Part shown: piece by piece, positions 10,098-20,793 of the stretch
Layout of the letters: each line of letters opens with the position of its first letter
How positions within the stretch are numbered: the first letter of the stretch is position 1
Source: Chara braunii
Taxonomy: Eukaryota; Streptophyta; Charophyceae; Charales; Characeae
Direction: 5' to 3'
DNA length: 64,000 nucleotides
Assembly: GCA_003427395.1 (NCBI GenBank)
Contig: BFEA01000022.1
Coordinates: 2,161,876-2,225,875 of the forward strand
Program-made: the position numbers and the translations under genes
Notes under the pieces: generated by a model
What the model was told of the DNA's origin: nothing
What the model saw: the letters and a program-made list of their open reading frames with translations, nothing else
Databases searched by the model: none

Positions 10098-11815
10098 ACT
10101 CTGCATCTTGCTTTTCACTCTCATGCTAGTAGGAAATGCTCTGATTCTTCTATGGATGATCTCTTACTCAATACTTGTGATTTAGTCTAGTGTAACTATT
10201 GCTTTTCACTCACAAGCTAGTAAGAGATGCTCCGATTCTTCCATGGATGATCTCTTGCTCAAATCTTGTGATTGGTCTAGTGTAGATCTTGCTTTTCACT
10301 CATATGCTAGTAGGAGTACTCCGATTCTTCCATGAATGATCTCTTGCTCAATACATGTGATTTAGTCCTAGTGTAACTCTTGCTTTTCACTCACATGCTA
10401 GTACGAGATGCTAAGATTCTTCTATGGATGATCTCTAGCTCAAATCTTGTGATTTGGTCTTAGTGTAGATCTTCCTTTTCACTCATATGCTAGTAGGTGA
10501 TGCTCGATTCTTTTATGGATGATCTCATGCTCAATACTTGTGATTTAGTCTTAGTGTAACTCTTGCTTTTCACTCACACGCTAGCAGGAGATGCTCCGAT
10601 TCTTCCATGGATGATCTCTTGCTCAAATCTTGTGATTTGATCTAGTGTAGATCTTGCTTTTCACTCATATGCTAGTAGGAGATTCTCCGATTCTTCTATG
10701 GATGATCTTTTGCTCAATACTTATGATTTGGTCTACTTATAGTGTTGCTCTTCACTCTCATGCTAGTAGGAGATGCTCGGATTCTTCCATGGATGATCTC
10801 ATGCTCAATACTTGTAATTTGGTCTACTTCAAGTCTTGCTTTTGACTCACACACTAGTAGGAGATGCTCTGATTCTTCTATGGATGATCTCATGGTCAGT
10901 ACTTGTGATTTGGTCTACTTCAATTCTTGCTCTTCACTCTCAAGCAAGTAGGAGATGCTCCGATTCTTCCATGGATGATCTCATGCTCAATACTTATGAT
11001 TTGATCTACTTCAAGTTTTGCTTTCCACTCACACACTAGTAGGAGATGCTCTGATTCTTCTATGAATGATGTCATGCTCAATACTTGTGATTTGGTATAT
11101 TTCAAGTCTTGCTCTTCACTCTCATGCTAACAAGAGATGCTCCGATTCTTCCATGGATGATCTCATGCTCAATACTTGTGATTTGGTCTACTTCAAGTCT
11201 TGCTCTTCCCTCTCATGCTTGTAGGAGAAGCTCCGATTCTTCCATGGATGATCTCATGCTCAACTCTTGTGATATAGCCTAGTATAACTCTTGTTTTTCA
11301 GTCACATGCTAGTAGGGGATGCTCCGATTCTTTCATGGATGACCCTTTGCTAAAATCTTATGAAACAGCCTAGTGTAACTCTTGCTTTTCACTCATATGC
11401 TAGTAGGTGATGCTTCGATTCTTCCATGGATGATCTCTTGCTCAATACTTGTGGTTTGGCCTAGTGTAAATCTTGCTTTTCACTCACAGGCTAGTAGGTG
11501 ATGCTCCGATTCTTTCATAGGTGATCTCATGCGCAATACTTGTGATTTGGCCTAGTGTAGATCTTACTTTTTACTAACATGCTTGTAGGAGATGCTCTGA
11601 TTCTTCCATGGATGATCTCTTGCTCAAATCTTGTGATATAGTCTAGTGTAGCTCTTGCTTTTCACTCACATGCTAAGAGGGGATGCTCCGATTTTTTCAT
11701 GGATGATCTCATGCTCAATACTTCTGATTTGGCATAGTGTAGATCTTGCTTTTCACTCACATGTTAGTAGGAGATGCTCTGATTCTTCCATGAATGGTTT
11801 TGTGCTCAAGAATTG
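10098..11815 (+). repeat. Tandem array 1, about 91 bp x 18-19
   Basis: Unit core: CACTCACATGCTAGTAGGAG, ATGCTCCGATTCTTCCATGG, ATGATCTCATGCTCAATACT, then TGTGATTTGGTCTA. Copies differ by scattered substitutions. Two sub-variants alternate by region (TAGTGTAACTCTTGC versus TACTTCAAGTCTTGC). Short open frames repeated at 91-bp spacing on the plus strand are by-products. Confidence 0.9.
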
Positions 11816-11839
11816 TGTTTTGGAACTAGTCTAGGTTGT

Positions 11840-12245
11840 GCTTACCACTCACATGGTAGATGATGACATTCCATTTCAAACTTGGTTGCATTCATGAACC
11901 ACGATCATGTGTTTGAGCAAGTCTCACTCACATGCATGACTCAGCTCTCATAATATGACATTCCGTTTCAAACTTGGTTGCGTTCGTGAGTCATGAGCAT
12001 GTGTTTGAGCAAGTCTCACTAATATACATCGCTCAACGCTCACATGATGACATTCGTGTTCGAACTTTGTTGCATTCGTGAGCCATGAACATGTGTTTGA
12101 GCAGGTCTCGCTCACATACATGGCTCAACTCTCACATGATGACATTCTGTTTCATGCTTGGATGAACTCATGAGTCATGAACATGTGTTTGAGCAAGTCT
12201 CACTCACATGCGTGGCTCAACTCTCACATTGATGACATACCGGTT
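11840..12245 (+). repeat. Tandem array 2, about 92 bp x 4
   Basis: Unit: GATGACATTCCGTTTCAAAC, TTGGTTGCATTCGTGAGCCA, TGAGCATGTGTTTGAGCAAG, then TCTCACTCACATGCATGGCT. It follows array 1 directly, through a transitional unit at about 11,760-11,880, and has the same period. Confidence 0.85.
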
Positions 12246-14315
12246 CCCACTTGTTTGAGTTTTTCTTCATGTGCATGTGTATTCACTAGTTCAAGTCTCT
12301 CCTTGTCAAGTTCATGTGTGTTGTAGTATTTCGGTTCATACTTATTTGATCCTTCCTCCATGTGCATATGCCTCTCACTAGTTCAATCTTCTCATTGTCA
12401 AGTTCGTGAGTGTTGTAGTGTTCTGGTTCATACTTAGTTGATCTCTCCTTTGTATGCATGTGTTTTTCATTGGTTCAATCTTCTCATTGTCAAGTTCGTG
12501 AGTGTTGTAGTGTTTCGATTCGTACTTAATTGATCTCTCCTTCATGTACATGTGCGTCTCACTAGTTCAATCTTCACATTGTCAAGTTCGTGAGTGTTGT
12601 AGTGTTCCAGTTCATGCTTAGTTGATATTTCCTCTATGTGCATGTGCTCTTCATTGGTTTAATATTCTCGTTGTCAAGTTCGTGAGCGTTGTAGTGTTTC
12701 GGTTCATGCTTAGTGGATCTTTCCTCCATGTGCATGTGCTCTCCGTTGGTTCAATCCTCTCGTTATCAAGTTCGTGAGTATTGTAGTGTTCCGGTTCATA
12801 CTTAGTTGATCTTTCCTCTGTATGCATGTGTTTTTCATTTGTTCAATTCTCACATTGTTAAGGTCGTGAGTGTTGTAGCGTTTCAGTTCATGCTTAGTTG
12901 ATCTTTCCTCCATGTGCATATGTTCTTCATTGGTTCAATCTTCTCGTTGTCAAGTTCGTATGAGTTGTAGTGTTCCGGTTCATACTTAGTTGATCTTTCC
13001 TCCATATGTGTGTGCCTTTCACCAGTTCAACCTTCTCATTATCAAGTTCATGTGTATTATGGTGTTCCGGTTCATACTTAGTTGCTCTTTCCTACATATG
13101 CATGTGTTTTTCACTAGTTCAACCTTCTCATTGTGAATTTCATGTGTATTGTAGTATTCCAGTTCATACTTAGTTGCTCTTTCCTCCATGTGTATGTGCC
13201 TTTCACTAGTTCAACCTTCTCATTGTCAAGTTCATATATATTTTAGCGTTTCGGTTCATACTTAGTTGTTTTTTTCTACATATGCATGTGTTTTTCATTA
13301 GTTTAACCTTCTCATTGTCAAGTTCATGTGTATTGTAGTGTTCCAGTTCATACTTATTTGTTTTTTCCTCCATGTGTATGTGTCTTTCACTAGTTCAACC
13401 TTCTCATTGTCAAGTTCATGTGTAATATAGTGTTCCGGTTCATACTTAGTTGCTATTTCCTACATATGCATGTGTTTTTTACTAGTTCAACCATCTCATT
13501 GTCAAGTTCATGTGTATTGTAGTGTTCCGGTTCATACTTAGATGCTCTTTTCTACATATGCATGTGTTTTCCACTAGTTCAACCATCTCATTGTCAAGTT
13601 CATGTGTGTTGTAGTATTCCGGTTCATACTTGGTTAATCTCTCCTCTATGTGCATATGCTTTTTCATTAGTCCAATCTTCTCATTGTCAAGTTCATGTGA
13701 GTTGTAGTGTTTCGGTTCATACTTGGTTGATCTTTCCTGTATGTGAATGTGTTTTTCATTAATCAATCTTCTCATTATCAAGTTCATGTGTGTTGTTTTG
13801 TTCCGGTTCATACTTCGTTGATCTCTCCTCCATGTGCATATGCTTTTTACTAGTTCAACCTTCTCATTGTCAAGTTCATGATGTTATAGTGTTTCGGTTC
13901 ATACTTCGTTCATCTTTCCTCCATGTGCATGAACTCTTCATTAGTTCAAACTCCTCATTGTCAAGTTCATGTGTGTTGATCTTTCCTCCATGAGTTTGTG
14001 TTCTTCATTGGTTCATTGTCAAGTTCTTGTGTGTTGATCTTTCCTCTATGTGCATGTGTTTTTCATTAGTTTAATCTCCTCATTGTCAAGTTCATGTGTG
14101 TTGTAGTGTTTCGGTTCATACTTAGTTGATCTCTCCCTCATGTGCATGTACTTTCACTAGTTCAACCATCACATTGTCAAGTTCATGTGTATTGTTGTGA
14201 TCCATACTTAGTTGCTCTTTCCTACATGTGCATGTGTTTTTCACTAGTTCAACCTTCTCATTGTCGAGTTCATGCATGTTGAAGTGTTCCAATTCATACT
14301 TAGTTGATCTTTCAC
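12246..14315 (+). repeat. Tandem array 3, about 92 bp x 22
   Basis: Unit: TTCCGGTTCATACTTAGTTG, ATCTTTCCTCCATGTGCATG, TGTTTTTCACTAGTTCAACC, TTCTCATTGTCAAGTTCATG, then TGTGTTGTAGTG. In its first 46 bases it aligns with array 2 (TTCCGTTTCAAACTTGGTTG ... GCATGTGTTT). The partner array in the 3' LTR keeps only about 8 units before truncation. Confidence 0.9.
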
Positions 14316-14419
14316 TATGGGGTGGGTGAACGACGTTTGGATGGTACTACTATGGGATGGGTGACTGACATTTGGTTGCTACTGCTATGGGATGGGTGAC
14401 CGACATTTGGTTGCTACTA
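14316..14419 (+). repeat. 35-bp x 3 tandem repeat spanning the LTR end
   Basis: Three copies of CTATGGGATGGGTGACCGAC plus ATTTGGTTGCTACTA. The last copy contains the proposed LTR terminus and the first 12 bases of the proposed PBS, so the LTR/PBS junction itself appears to have been locally triplicated. Confidence 0.75.
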
Positions 14420-14425
14420 CGGGGA
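14408..14425 (+). promoter_or_regulatory. Candidate primer binding site of element 1
   Basis: TGGTTGCTACTACGGGGA lies two bases after the proposed LTR end. It has the same TGG-N9-CGGGGA layout as the element 2 PBS (35,902-35,919), which resembles the tRNA-Asp-type site of plant Gypsy elements. The central nine bases differ, so the primer tRNA is uncertain. Confidence 0.4.
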
Positions 14426-14449
14426 GACGATTTGATTAGAAATATAAGT

Positions 14450-14452
<3 letters not shown>

Positions 14453-14534
<82 letters not shown>
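14453..14534 (+). repeat. (CT)n microsatellite
   Basis: About 41 uninterrupted CT units just inside element 1. Confidence 0.95.
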
Positions 14535-14537
<3 letters not shown>

Positions 14538-17340
14538 CCTGCCCCTCTCTCCCTTCCCCTCATTTGGCATATGACTAACCCGTCTCCCCTCACTTGTTAC
14601 ATTGCCAAGGTGCGAATGGTAAAAGAAATCAGACGTCACTCGGTGGAGAAAGAGGGCAAGGGAAGGGTAGCCTGTCCCATGTGCCACCAAGAAGACAAAG
14701 GAAAGGACGGTTGAAAGAGTGGGAAAGAGGCAGAATCTGGGAGAAAGTATAAGTTGAAGCAAGGTCTGTTTGACTCAACCATTTCCCCGACTGCATGACT
14801 ATGAGAAGAGGATGGGCTGATTGAGCAAAAGAGAGGGAACAAAGAGCAGCCAATGAACATGGAAAGATAGGCATGTGGGAAGGGTTATGTGTTGACCCCC
14901 AATTGGTGATTGTATTGGTGTTTGCATTGTGTGAGACTGTGTAGGTGAGTAACGGTTTGAGATTCCTTGAGCGGGATAGGGCCCGGAGAAACCGGGCGGC
15001 AAAGGAAAAGGGATGAAGGGGCAAAGGGGCTATGGGACCCTTAGCATAACCCAATCTATGAGAGTGATTTTTGTGCTTGAGTCTTGGAATGAGAACGAAA
15101 AAGGGAAGTGCAAACTTGCTAAGGGGAATGTGAAGTTGTGTGTGCATGCATGAAAAGGTTCCGAAAGGACTAAGGGGCCTGCGTCAATGAGGATGGATAA
15201 GATGCATGAGATCCGATGGGTGCGTAGAGGCGAGGGGAAGGACAACATTGCCGCACCCCGATGACGCCGTAGGATCACAATGCTTAGGAAAATGGTGCGC
15301 GGCCTAAGGACGACGCTTAGACTGTGCACAAGAGAAGAGAAATTCCCAAAGAACCCTTGGACTGTCTGCGTATTGGAAAGAGCAATTGCCTGATAACATA
15401 ACCAAGAATAAAAAAAAAATCAGCGTTGTGGAATGACCAGCAAGACTGCCACCCGACGTGAGGGCTGAGCTACATCCCCAATGTCAAAGCTCTCTCGCGC
15501 GATGGTCCACTCCCATCCATCTCAAAGCACTAGGTGGGGGTGACCCTCGGACGAATGGCCCACGCCCTGAGCATGAGCGCGGGCGGGCCGAGCCAACTCG
15601 GACCCGCAGTTGGGTCGACTAAGGTTCGAAAGTCTACTGGGGTCTGGCCCTACAAAAATGGTGAAGGTGTCGGGTACGAGGTTAAACTGACCCATGCGAT
15701 TCCGAAGGGGGCGCCCGACGCATTAACGTGTACACAACCAAAGTCTGACACATTGACGTGTACACAACCAAAGATAAGGAAATTGGACTTATGCTTGCTC
15801 TTTCCCTTCTGAGAATCAGATTAAAGAGTGGTTGGGCGCATGGCATGGCCAGGCCTGGAGGTATAACATGCATGTTATGCACTTGATTAACCATCTCCTT
15901 GTGGAATGGCTCTAGCCCTCCTTCATCCGGTGCTGGTGTTCACTAGTCCGGGGGGGGCTTTGGGCAAGTCGTAGGTCGACCCTTCCTCTTCTTACGAAAG
16001 AAGGGGTCCGGTTACTTGGTAGGCGGTTGGTCCTTCGGCTTCCATCAGGGTCCGATGAAAATCCCGCGGCGGAGTGATCCGACCGAATGAGTGCCCTTCC
16101 CTCTTCTTCTTTGAGCCCAGTGGGCTCATGCACTTTGCACTTTGAAATGCTTGAAGGAACCAACATGAACATAACGGGTCATCAAGAAGGAACAACCCCT
16201 CTCTATGAAAGGACAGACGAATGAAGAGAAAGAGAATGAAGGGAGTTGCTAGACTCCGAGGAAAACTAGCTCACCTTTGAAGATTCTCACGAGAAGGAAC
16301 CAACTTCTGTGTATGGAAGTAGGGGGAGTGACACTTATTGTCCTGAGAGAAAATTATGAGCTATGGGTAGGAAGCGTTGGGGGCACCAAGGGAAAGACAC
16401 TTGTATTATATGTGTCCCACTTGGGACTTGTGTTCTGCATGAGGGGATTTGAGCGTCCTGCCTTTCGGAAGGAAAGGATGGGTCTGCACCAGCCGGTGCG
16501 GGTTTCGAAACGTCGTTCTCTTTGAGGATTCACCAGGTTTCGTGTGCAGAGGTCGGGCCACCGAGCTGTCGAAGGGGAGTCTGTCTGGCCGGTTGATTAG
16601 TAGCATTCTCACCTGGGCAGTCCGAGCATGGCTCGATGATCTTGCCCAGGCGGGGGGCGAAACGTCTTCTTAGGCGGGGCTTAGCCTGTTGACTGGCGGC
16701 GGAAGTACCACTGCATGCGGGGCAAGGGTGGAACCTCAGAGACGATTAGTAGCTTGCTGTAGCACGGCTTGGGAAAGGCTGATTCTTGTCGGACCGATGG
16801 AAGTGAATGCCCGGACGACTGACTATTGCTCCTAACGGGGTGCGCAGGGGTAATTCCCGGTACCAACGAGGGTATGCAAGAGCAGCAAAACGGGATGGGG
16901 TATTTTGGGCAAATGGAGAGGGGTAACACCCTGTGCCGGAGCCTGGGTACTGCGCTCGCGGCGGTTGAGCTGTGCTTGAGGTATGGGATAAAACTCTACC
17001 GATAGTACCAGTGGAGAGACCATATTGGGATAGGCCGGTGAGGAGATGACCGGCACACATGTGAGATTGATTGAGCTTGGACTGTTGGACGGGGTATAAT
17101 TCTAAGTCTATTCTCGTCCACAACTAAGTGTACACGAGTGAGAGATGATCGAAAAGGCTGATTCTAAGCCGGAATGGAACCCAGAAAAAGAATGTTGGAT
17201 AGTGAATGGCTGAACGAGGATACAATGAAAAAGTGGTACTTGGGAGTGGGAAGGTAAATTAGGGAGACCCTGATGAGGAGTCTGAAATAAATCTCATCTA
17301 GGACGTGGGTTGACCTGACCAGAAGGACCGTTTGGTACTC
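14535..17340 (+). other. Element 1 internal leader, no recognisable gene
   Basis: Where gag would be expected I find only short open frames on both strands with no gag, zinc-knuckle or protease motif. A plus-strand stretch at 16,277-16,673 is locally more protein-like (VVLFEDSPGFVC near 16,516, recalling VVLFEDGWRLFC in module 2 at 18,490) and might be a fourth, very decayed module. The rest, including long minus-strand frames at 14,629-15,329 and 16,681-17,123, shows nothing I can support. Confidence 0.4.
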
Positions 17341-17438
17341 TTTTATGGAAAAAGGGTCGGTTGATAGAAACAAGATGGTGCGGTGGTTGTCATCCTTGAT
17401 TTATACCAGCGGTCCGGAAATGCCAATAGATGTGAAGG

Positions 17439-17929
17439 ATGGGGTATCGGTCGTCCTCCCGCAAGATGGGACGTGGACAGATCTTGAGTCAAACCGTGAT
17501 GTCGGAAGAGGAGGACGCGTTCCTTTGGATAGAAACTATATGGACTAATGTCAGTTTGACAAGGTTGTCGTCAAGTTTAATGGACTTAGAGTTTCGAGGG
17601 ACAGTGAAAGCCCGGGGGTGGGTCTACTTGTCACAAGATGGGGAGAATGCTATGGACCCTATGGTCATATATTTGGCGCTCGGAAATACGTCGGACGAGT
17701 TGTTTAGGAAGGCAAAAGGGGAGGTTGTATGGGTTGCGTGTCAGCGGAGGGGAAAATGGAAATGGAAAGGGTAGATGTGCGGGTGGAACTTGGGGATAGA
17801 GGAAGCGTGAGGCGACCCGTCAGAACCATGCGATGTGTGTTGCCTCCCTTTCTGGTGGATGCGGTCTTTGGAACCTGGAGCAGGCTAGTACGGATATGCC
17901 AGTCCATGACGACCCTCGGACTATACTAA
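17439..17929 (+). pseudogene. Unknown module 1, part A (broken)
   Basis: Two overlapping frames (17,439-17,774 and 17,729-17,929) together give one diverged copy of an unrecognised domain. It has an N-terminal AFLWIETIW signature, a central beta-rich segment (GWVYLSQDGENAMDP) and a C-terminal signature VELGD...RRP...RCVLPPFLVDAVFG. The C-terminal signature shares 12 of 32 positions with module 3 (VEMGGWREFRAP...RCRVPRFMIDLIFG). A frameshift near 17,740 breaks it. The function is unknown. A compact chromatin-reader-like fold is possible from the Trp and beta pattern, but that is speculation. Confidence 0.5.
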
Positions 17930-17944
17930 TGCGCCAGGGAGGAT

Positions 17945-18190
17945 TTGTTTCGGTTGTCGGTAGAAATGAAGCCGTTTGAAGGGAATTGGGCGGAAGAGCT
18001 GGCCGAGATACTGAACTGCCTTAGCATAGACAATGTCTTCGTCCCTAGCTCTGTGCATTGGGGGATAGTCTACAGAAATGTGGCAGTAGGGGAGACGTTC
18101 TTGGAACGGGTGAAGAAATTGTTCTACAACGAAGAGGATTACTTCAGTGATGAGGACGAAGATGATGAGATAGAGGACTTGGACTTCTAA
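17945..18190 (+). pseudogene. Unknown module 1, part B
   Basis: An 81-codon frame right after part A. It aligns by eye with part B of module 2: F-x-G, a helix with ILNCLSIDN (versus ILNILRIGK), W-G-IVYR (versus W-D-AIVSR) and VKKLF (versus VFKLF). It ends in a very acidic tail (DEDEDDEIED). No known domain recognised. Together with part A it forms one repeat unit of roughly 0.9 kb. Confidence 0.5.
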
Positions 18191-18322
18191 GGAGGGTGAC
18201 TTACTTAAGGAAATCGAGTGGCCTGGCATTGTGCAGGGAGGGGAAAAATGACTAGAGAGGAATTGTTGATGGAGTACACTTTCAAGGGATGGGAACCAAG
18301 GTGACTCGGAGGGGGAATAAAA

Positions 18323-18736
18323 ATGTCTAACCAAACAGAGAACGAATGGAGGGGGACCACGTGCGACTGGGTCGAATTTGAAGTTGCCCCGGGATTATCA
18401 TACGTATGGATAGAGCGGATTTGGAACCCAATAAGGGAAGAGGAAGGCTGGGAAGAGATAGCGGAAGGCAAAGTGGAATCAGTTGGAACGGTCGTTCTTT
18501 TCGAAGACGGGTGGCGCCTATTTTGCACTATGTTAGCGGCGGGATAGGATCCAATGTGGCTTCTAGGGGACGCAGAGACACGAACCCGAAGAGAGGGCAA
18601 GAGGTTCGCCAACGAAGGATGGGACGAAGTCAGTAGTAAAGTTGTGATGGGGGGTTGGAAGGAACTCAAGCCTCCCAGCCTGCAAACAACGACTTGGGTG
18701 CCTGAGTTTGTGGCCGAGTGGTTTGGGGGTTTTTAG
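18323..18736 (+). pseudogene. Unknown module 2, part A (broken)
   Basis: An open frame 18,323-18,547 (74 codons) reads WVEFEVAPG, YVWIERIWNP, VVLFEDGWRLFC and stops. The next frame 18,554-18,736 continues with VVMGGWKELKPP ... VPEFVAEWFGG, the same C-terminal signature as modules 1 and 3. WIERIW here matches WIETIW of module 1 and VECRW of module 3. It is interrupted by a stop and frame change at about 18,547. Function unknown. Confidence 0.5.
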
Positions 18737-18748
18737 CACATCTTAGAA

Positions 18749-19003
18749 GTGGCCGACTTCATGAAAGAAGTGCATATAGAGTGTGCCTGGCTGATTGAGG
18801 AATTTTATAAGACCTCATTAAAATATGGATCCTTCTACGGAGATAAGGCCTGGAAAATTCTCAACATCCTAAGGATAGGTAAGCATGACCGCCTAGAGGT
18901 AGACGCGGAGGCTTGGGACGCCATAGTCAGCCGGGAGGCGGCGGCCGCTCCATCCTACGTAGATGATGTTTTTAAACTGTTTGAAGTACTGTGGTTCGAT
19001 TAA
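18749..19003 (+). pseudogene. Unknown module 2, part B
   Basis: An 84-codon frame, alpha-helical in character, with YGSFYGDKAWKILNILRIG, then EAWDAIVSREAA and VDDVFKLFEVLWF. Homologous by eye to part B of module 1 and more weakly to that of module 3 (HGPFWG against YGSFYG). Unrecognised family. Confidence 0.5.
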
Positions 19004-19365
19004 AGGGACCAGGAAATCGAACGTCGCAGGAAAGTCGGAGTATGGAGGGTGCATGTTAACTAGGGTGTAACATAAGAAAGGGGCATGTACATTAGTTTAG
19101 CAGGGCATGCGAGGGGATTGAAATCAGGAAGGATTTCCGGCCATTGTGGGCGCAAATATGAGACGCATGACAAAAAAGAGGTAAGTGGACATAAGCGGGA
19201 AAGGAAACAATAGGAGGATGGGCAGTTGCTGAAGAACGGGCCGTAATCCTCTCTATGTGGGCTATGCAAGAAATCATCAAAGCAGCAATGGCAACAAGAC
19301 GTGTTCGAACGGTACGCCAGCCCCGGTACCCCGGCCCGCCCTGGAATAACGGCATAGGATGAGAA

Positions 19366-19818
19366 GTGTCCCTTCCGTCGAATGCCAACTTTCGGGGATT
19401 CGACGTGGAATGGTGGACCGTGACTTTGGGGAGAGACAGCGCCTTTATGTTGGTAGAATGTCGATGGACGGGGATGAGATTCAAACGAGGGCCTAGGGAT
19501 GATTTATTTTCCAATTTAGAAGTTACCGGGGTCATGTATCTACCCGAGATTGGCTGACACTCGCTGGGGGTGGGGATAGCACAAGGCCACGAGTTGGCCC
19601 TGGTCTTTCGAAGGGCCGCCCGGACGTTGACTCGAATAGGTCAATCGACCAGGGGTAGGAGGAACGTTGACTTACTCACTAGGGTGGAAATGGGGGGCTG
19701 GAGGGAGTTCAGGGCACCAACAACCCCGCTAAGGTGTCGGGTCCCCCGATTCATGATAGACCTCATCTTCGGGAGTCTCACAAGGACGCAGGATCTGGCA
19801 GACTCGGCCATAATCTAG
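19366..19818 (+). pseudogene. Unknown module 3, part A (broken)
   Basis: Frames 19,366-19,557 and 19,570-19,818. The first has FDVEWWTVTLGRDSAFMLVE-C-RW and VTGVMYLPEIG. The second has ALVFRRAARTLTRIGQSTRG then VEMGGWREFRAP ... VPRFMIDLIFG. Module 3 keeps the most complete C-terminal signature of the three. It lies some 1.0 kb after module 2, which itself follows module 1 by about 0.9 kb. Confidence 0.5.
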
Positions 19819-19848
19819 GTAGATCACTTCCCGCCTCAAACCATCGGG

Positions 19849-20214
19849 ATGTTTTATGACGTTGCTGTGGAGCATGGGCCGTTCTGGGGGCTGAGCCGGG
19901 TCTGTATCTCGCCCAAAGGAGTGGAAGACGTAGAGTCCATAGATGCTTTCCTTGAATACGAAGGAGGGACACTCGCGGTGGATAATGAAATGATGGACGA
20001 AGGGTGCGCGTCGGAAGAGTTGTTGATCCAAACCTTGGAAAAAGGGGCTCTTGTCGTAGTAGCAGAACTTAGAGAAGGACCAGTCACCACTCGAGGACGC
20101 AAGGAGGAGAGAGATTCATGGGGAGCGGTAATAGGACCAAAGGAGGAATTGATGGCAATGGCGGTTGAGGGAGGCCGGGAAGCTGTGATGACCCTGGTAG
20201 AGTCTTGGGAATGA
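19849..20214 (+). pseudogene. Unknown module 3, part B with extension
   Basis: A 121-codon frame. The N-terminal half (YDVAVEHGPFWG ... VDNEMMDEG ... LLIQTLEKG) resembles part B of module 2. The C-terminal half (ELREGPVTTRGRKEERDSWG) has no partner. It stops just before the integrase fragment, suggesting that the modules and integrase once lay in one long reading frame. Confidence 0.45.
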
Positions 20215-20220
20215 AAATAG

Positions 20221-20697
20221 TTGCAGTGGATGGTAAACCAGATGAAGGAGGGAAAGGACGAGGTGCAAAAAGGAAGGGAGTTTTTCTATGCTCAGATATA
20301 CGAAGGGATTTTTCGGGAGATCGGATTGCTGCTAGTAGGAAATAGACAACCCATGAAAATCAGCCTTAGAGCGCCTTTCAAACTCATCGAGTCGTATCAC
20401 CAGGAGGCCAATGCACATGTGGAAAGGGGGCACCGGACCTTAAAGAACACGATTGTGAAGCTCGCAGCGGATCATCTGGGGAGTTGGCCTGAGTATCTTA
20501 AGCAGGCTATCTTCTCAGAGAACATGACACCTAAGAGGACAACGGGATGTATACCAGCGAAACTTTGGTACGGAAGAGAGATCGATTTTTCCGTAGAAGC
20601 CTTGATACCTACCTGGAACAGGTTAGATGATGATCCGCGTATGACCACGGAAGAGTTAATTGAGGCAAGATGTCAACAAGTCCTTAAGAATGAGTAG
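20221..20697 (+). pseudogene. Gypsy integrase core, C-terminal half
   Basis: A 158-codon frame. Residues from about 62 onward match the end of a retroviral-type integrase core: YHQEANAHVERGHRTLKNT supplies the third acidic residue (E in VERGH) and the helix after it, then PAKLWYGREIDF is the typical block following the core. The HHCC finger and the first two catalytic Asp are missing; the upstream 60 residues are not integrase. It would once have inserted element cDNA into chromosomes. As it stands it cannot be catalytic. It ends at a stop and the C-terminal module continues in another frame. Confidence 0.75.
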
Positions 20698-20793
20698 GTC
20701 ATGGAAGACATCGCCAATAGGGTACTAGACAACAGAATGAGGGACAAAGCAAGGTGAGACCAGGTTAAGAATATCCGAAAGGAACCACTTCAG

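Larger units (their letters stand above)
5768..14405 (+). mobile_element. 5' LTR of element 1 (about 8.6 kb)
   Basis: Starts TGTCGGGACTGG and is repeated directly at 25,842 (TGTCAGGACTGG). In the first 90 bases I count about nine differences, mostly transitions. The second copy starts immediately after a G-rich purine tract, the normal position of a 3' LTR. Co-linear content in both copies: a 26-bp array, A-rich and purine-rich DNA, a promoter-like region near 9.3 kb, a CTT tract and three arrays of 91-92 bp. The proposed end is GACCGACA at 14,398-14,405, two bases before a TGG-N9-CGGGGA sequence with the same layout as element 2's LTR end and PBS. The start is well supported. The end is less so, because the second copy is truncated before this point. 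A segmental duplication is the alternative. Confidence 0.7.

Noticed and set aside
9464-10185. Long Ser/Leu/Phe and Arg/Glu/Lys-rich ORFs, also at 29,358-30,100
   Set aside because: Products of the CTT polypyrimidine tract and of N gaps.
10654-11105. Short ORFs (63-69 aa) repeating in the arrays, also at 30,823-31,253, 12,710-12,919 and 13,482-13,993
   Set aside because: Identical phrases at array period; they are repeat translation, not genes.
10098-14315. CRISPR-like regular repeats
   Set aside because: Whole 91-92 bp units repeat without unique spacers, in a eukaryotic LTR.
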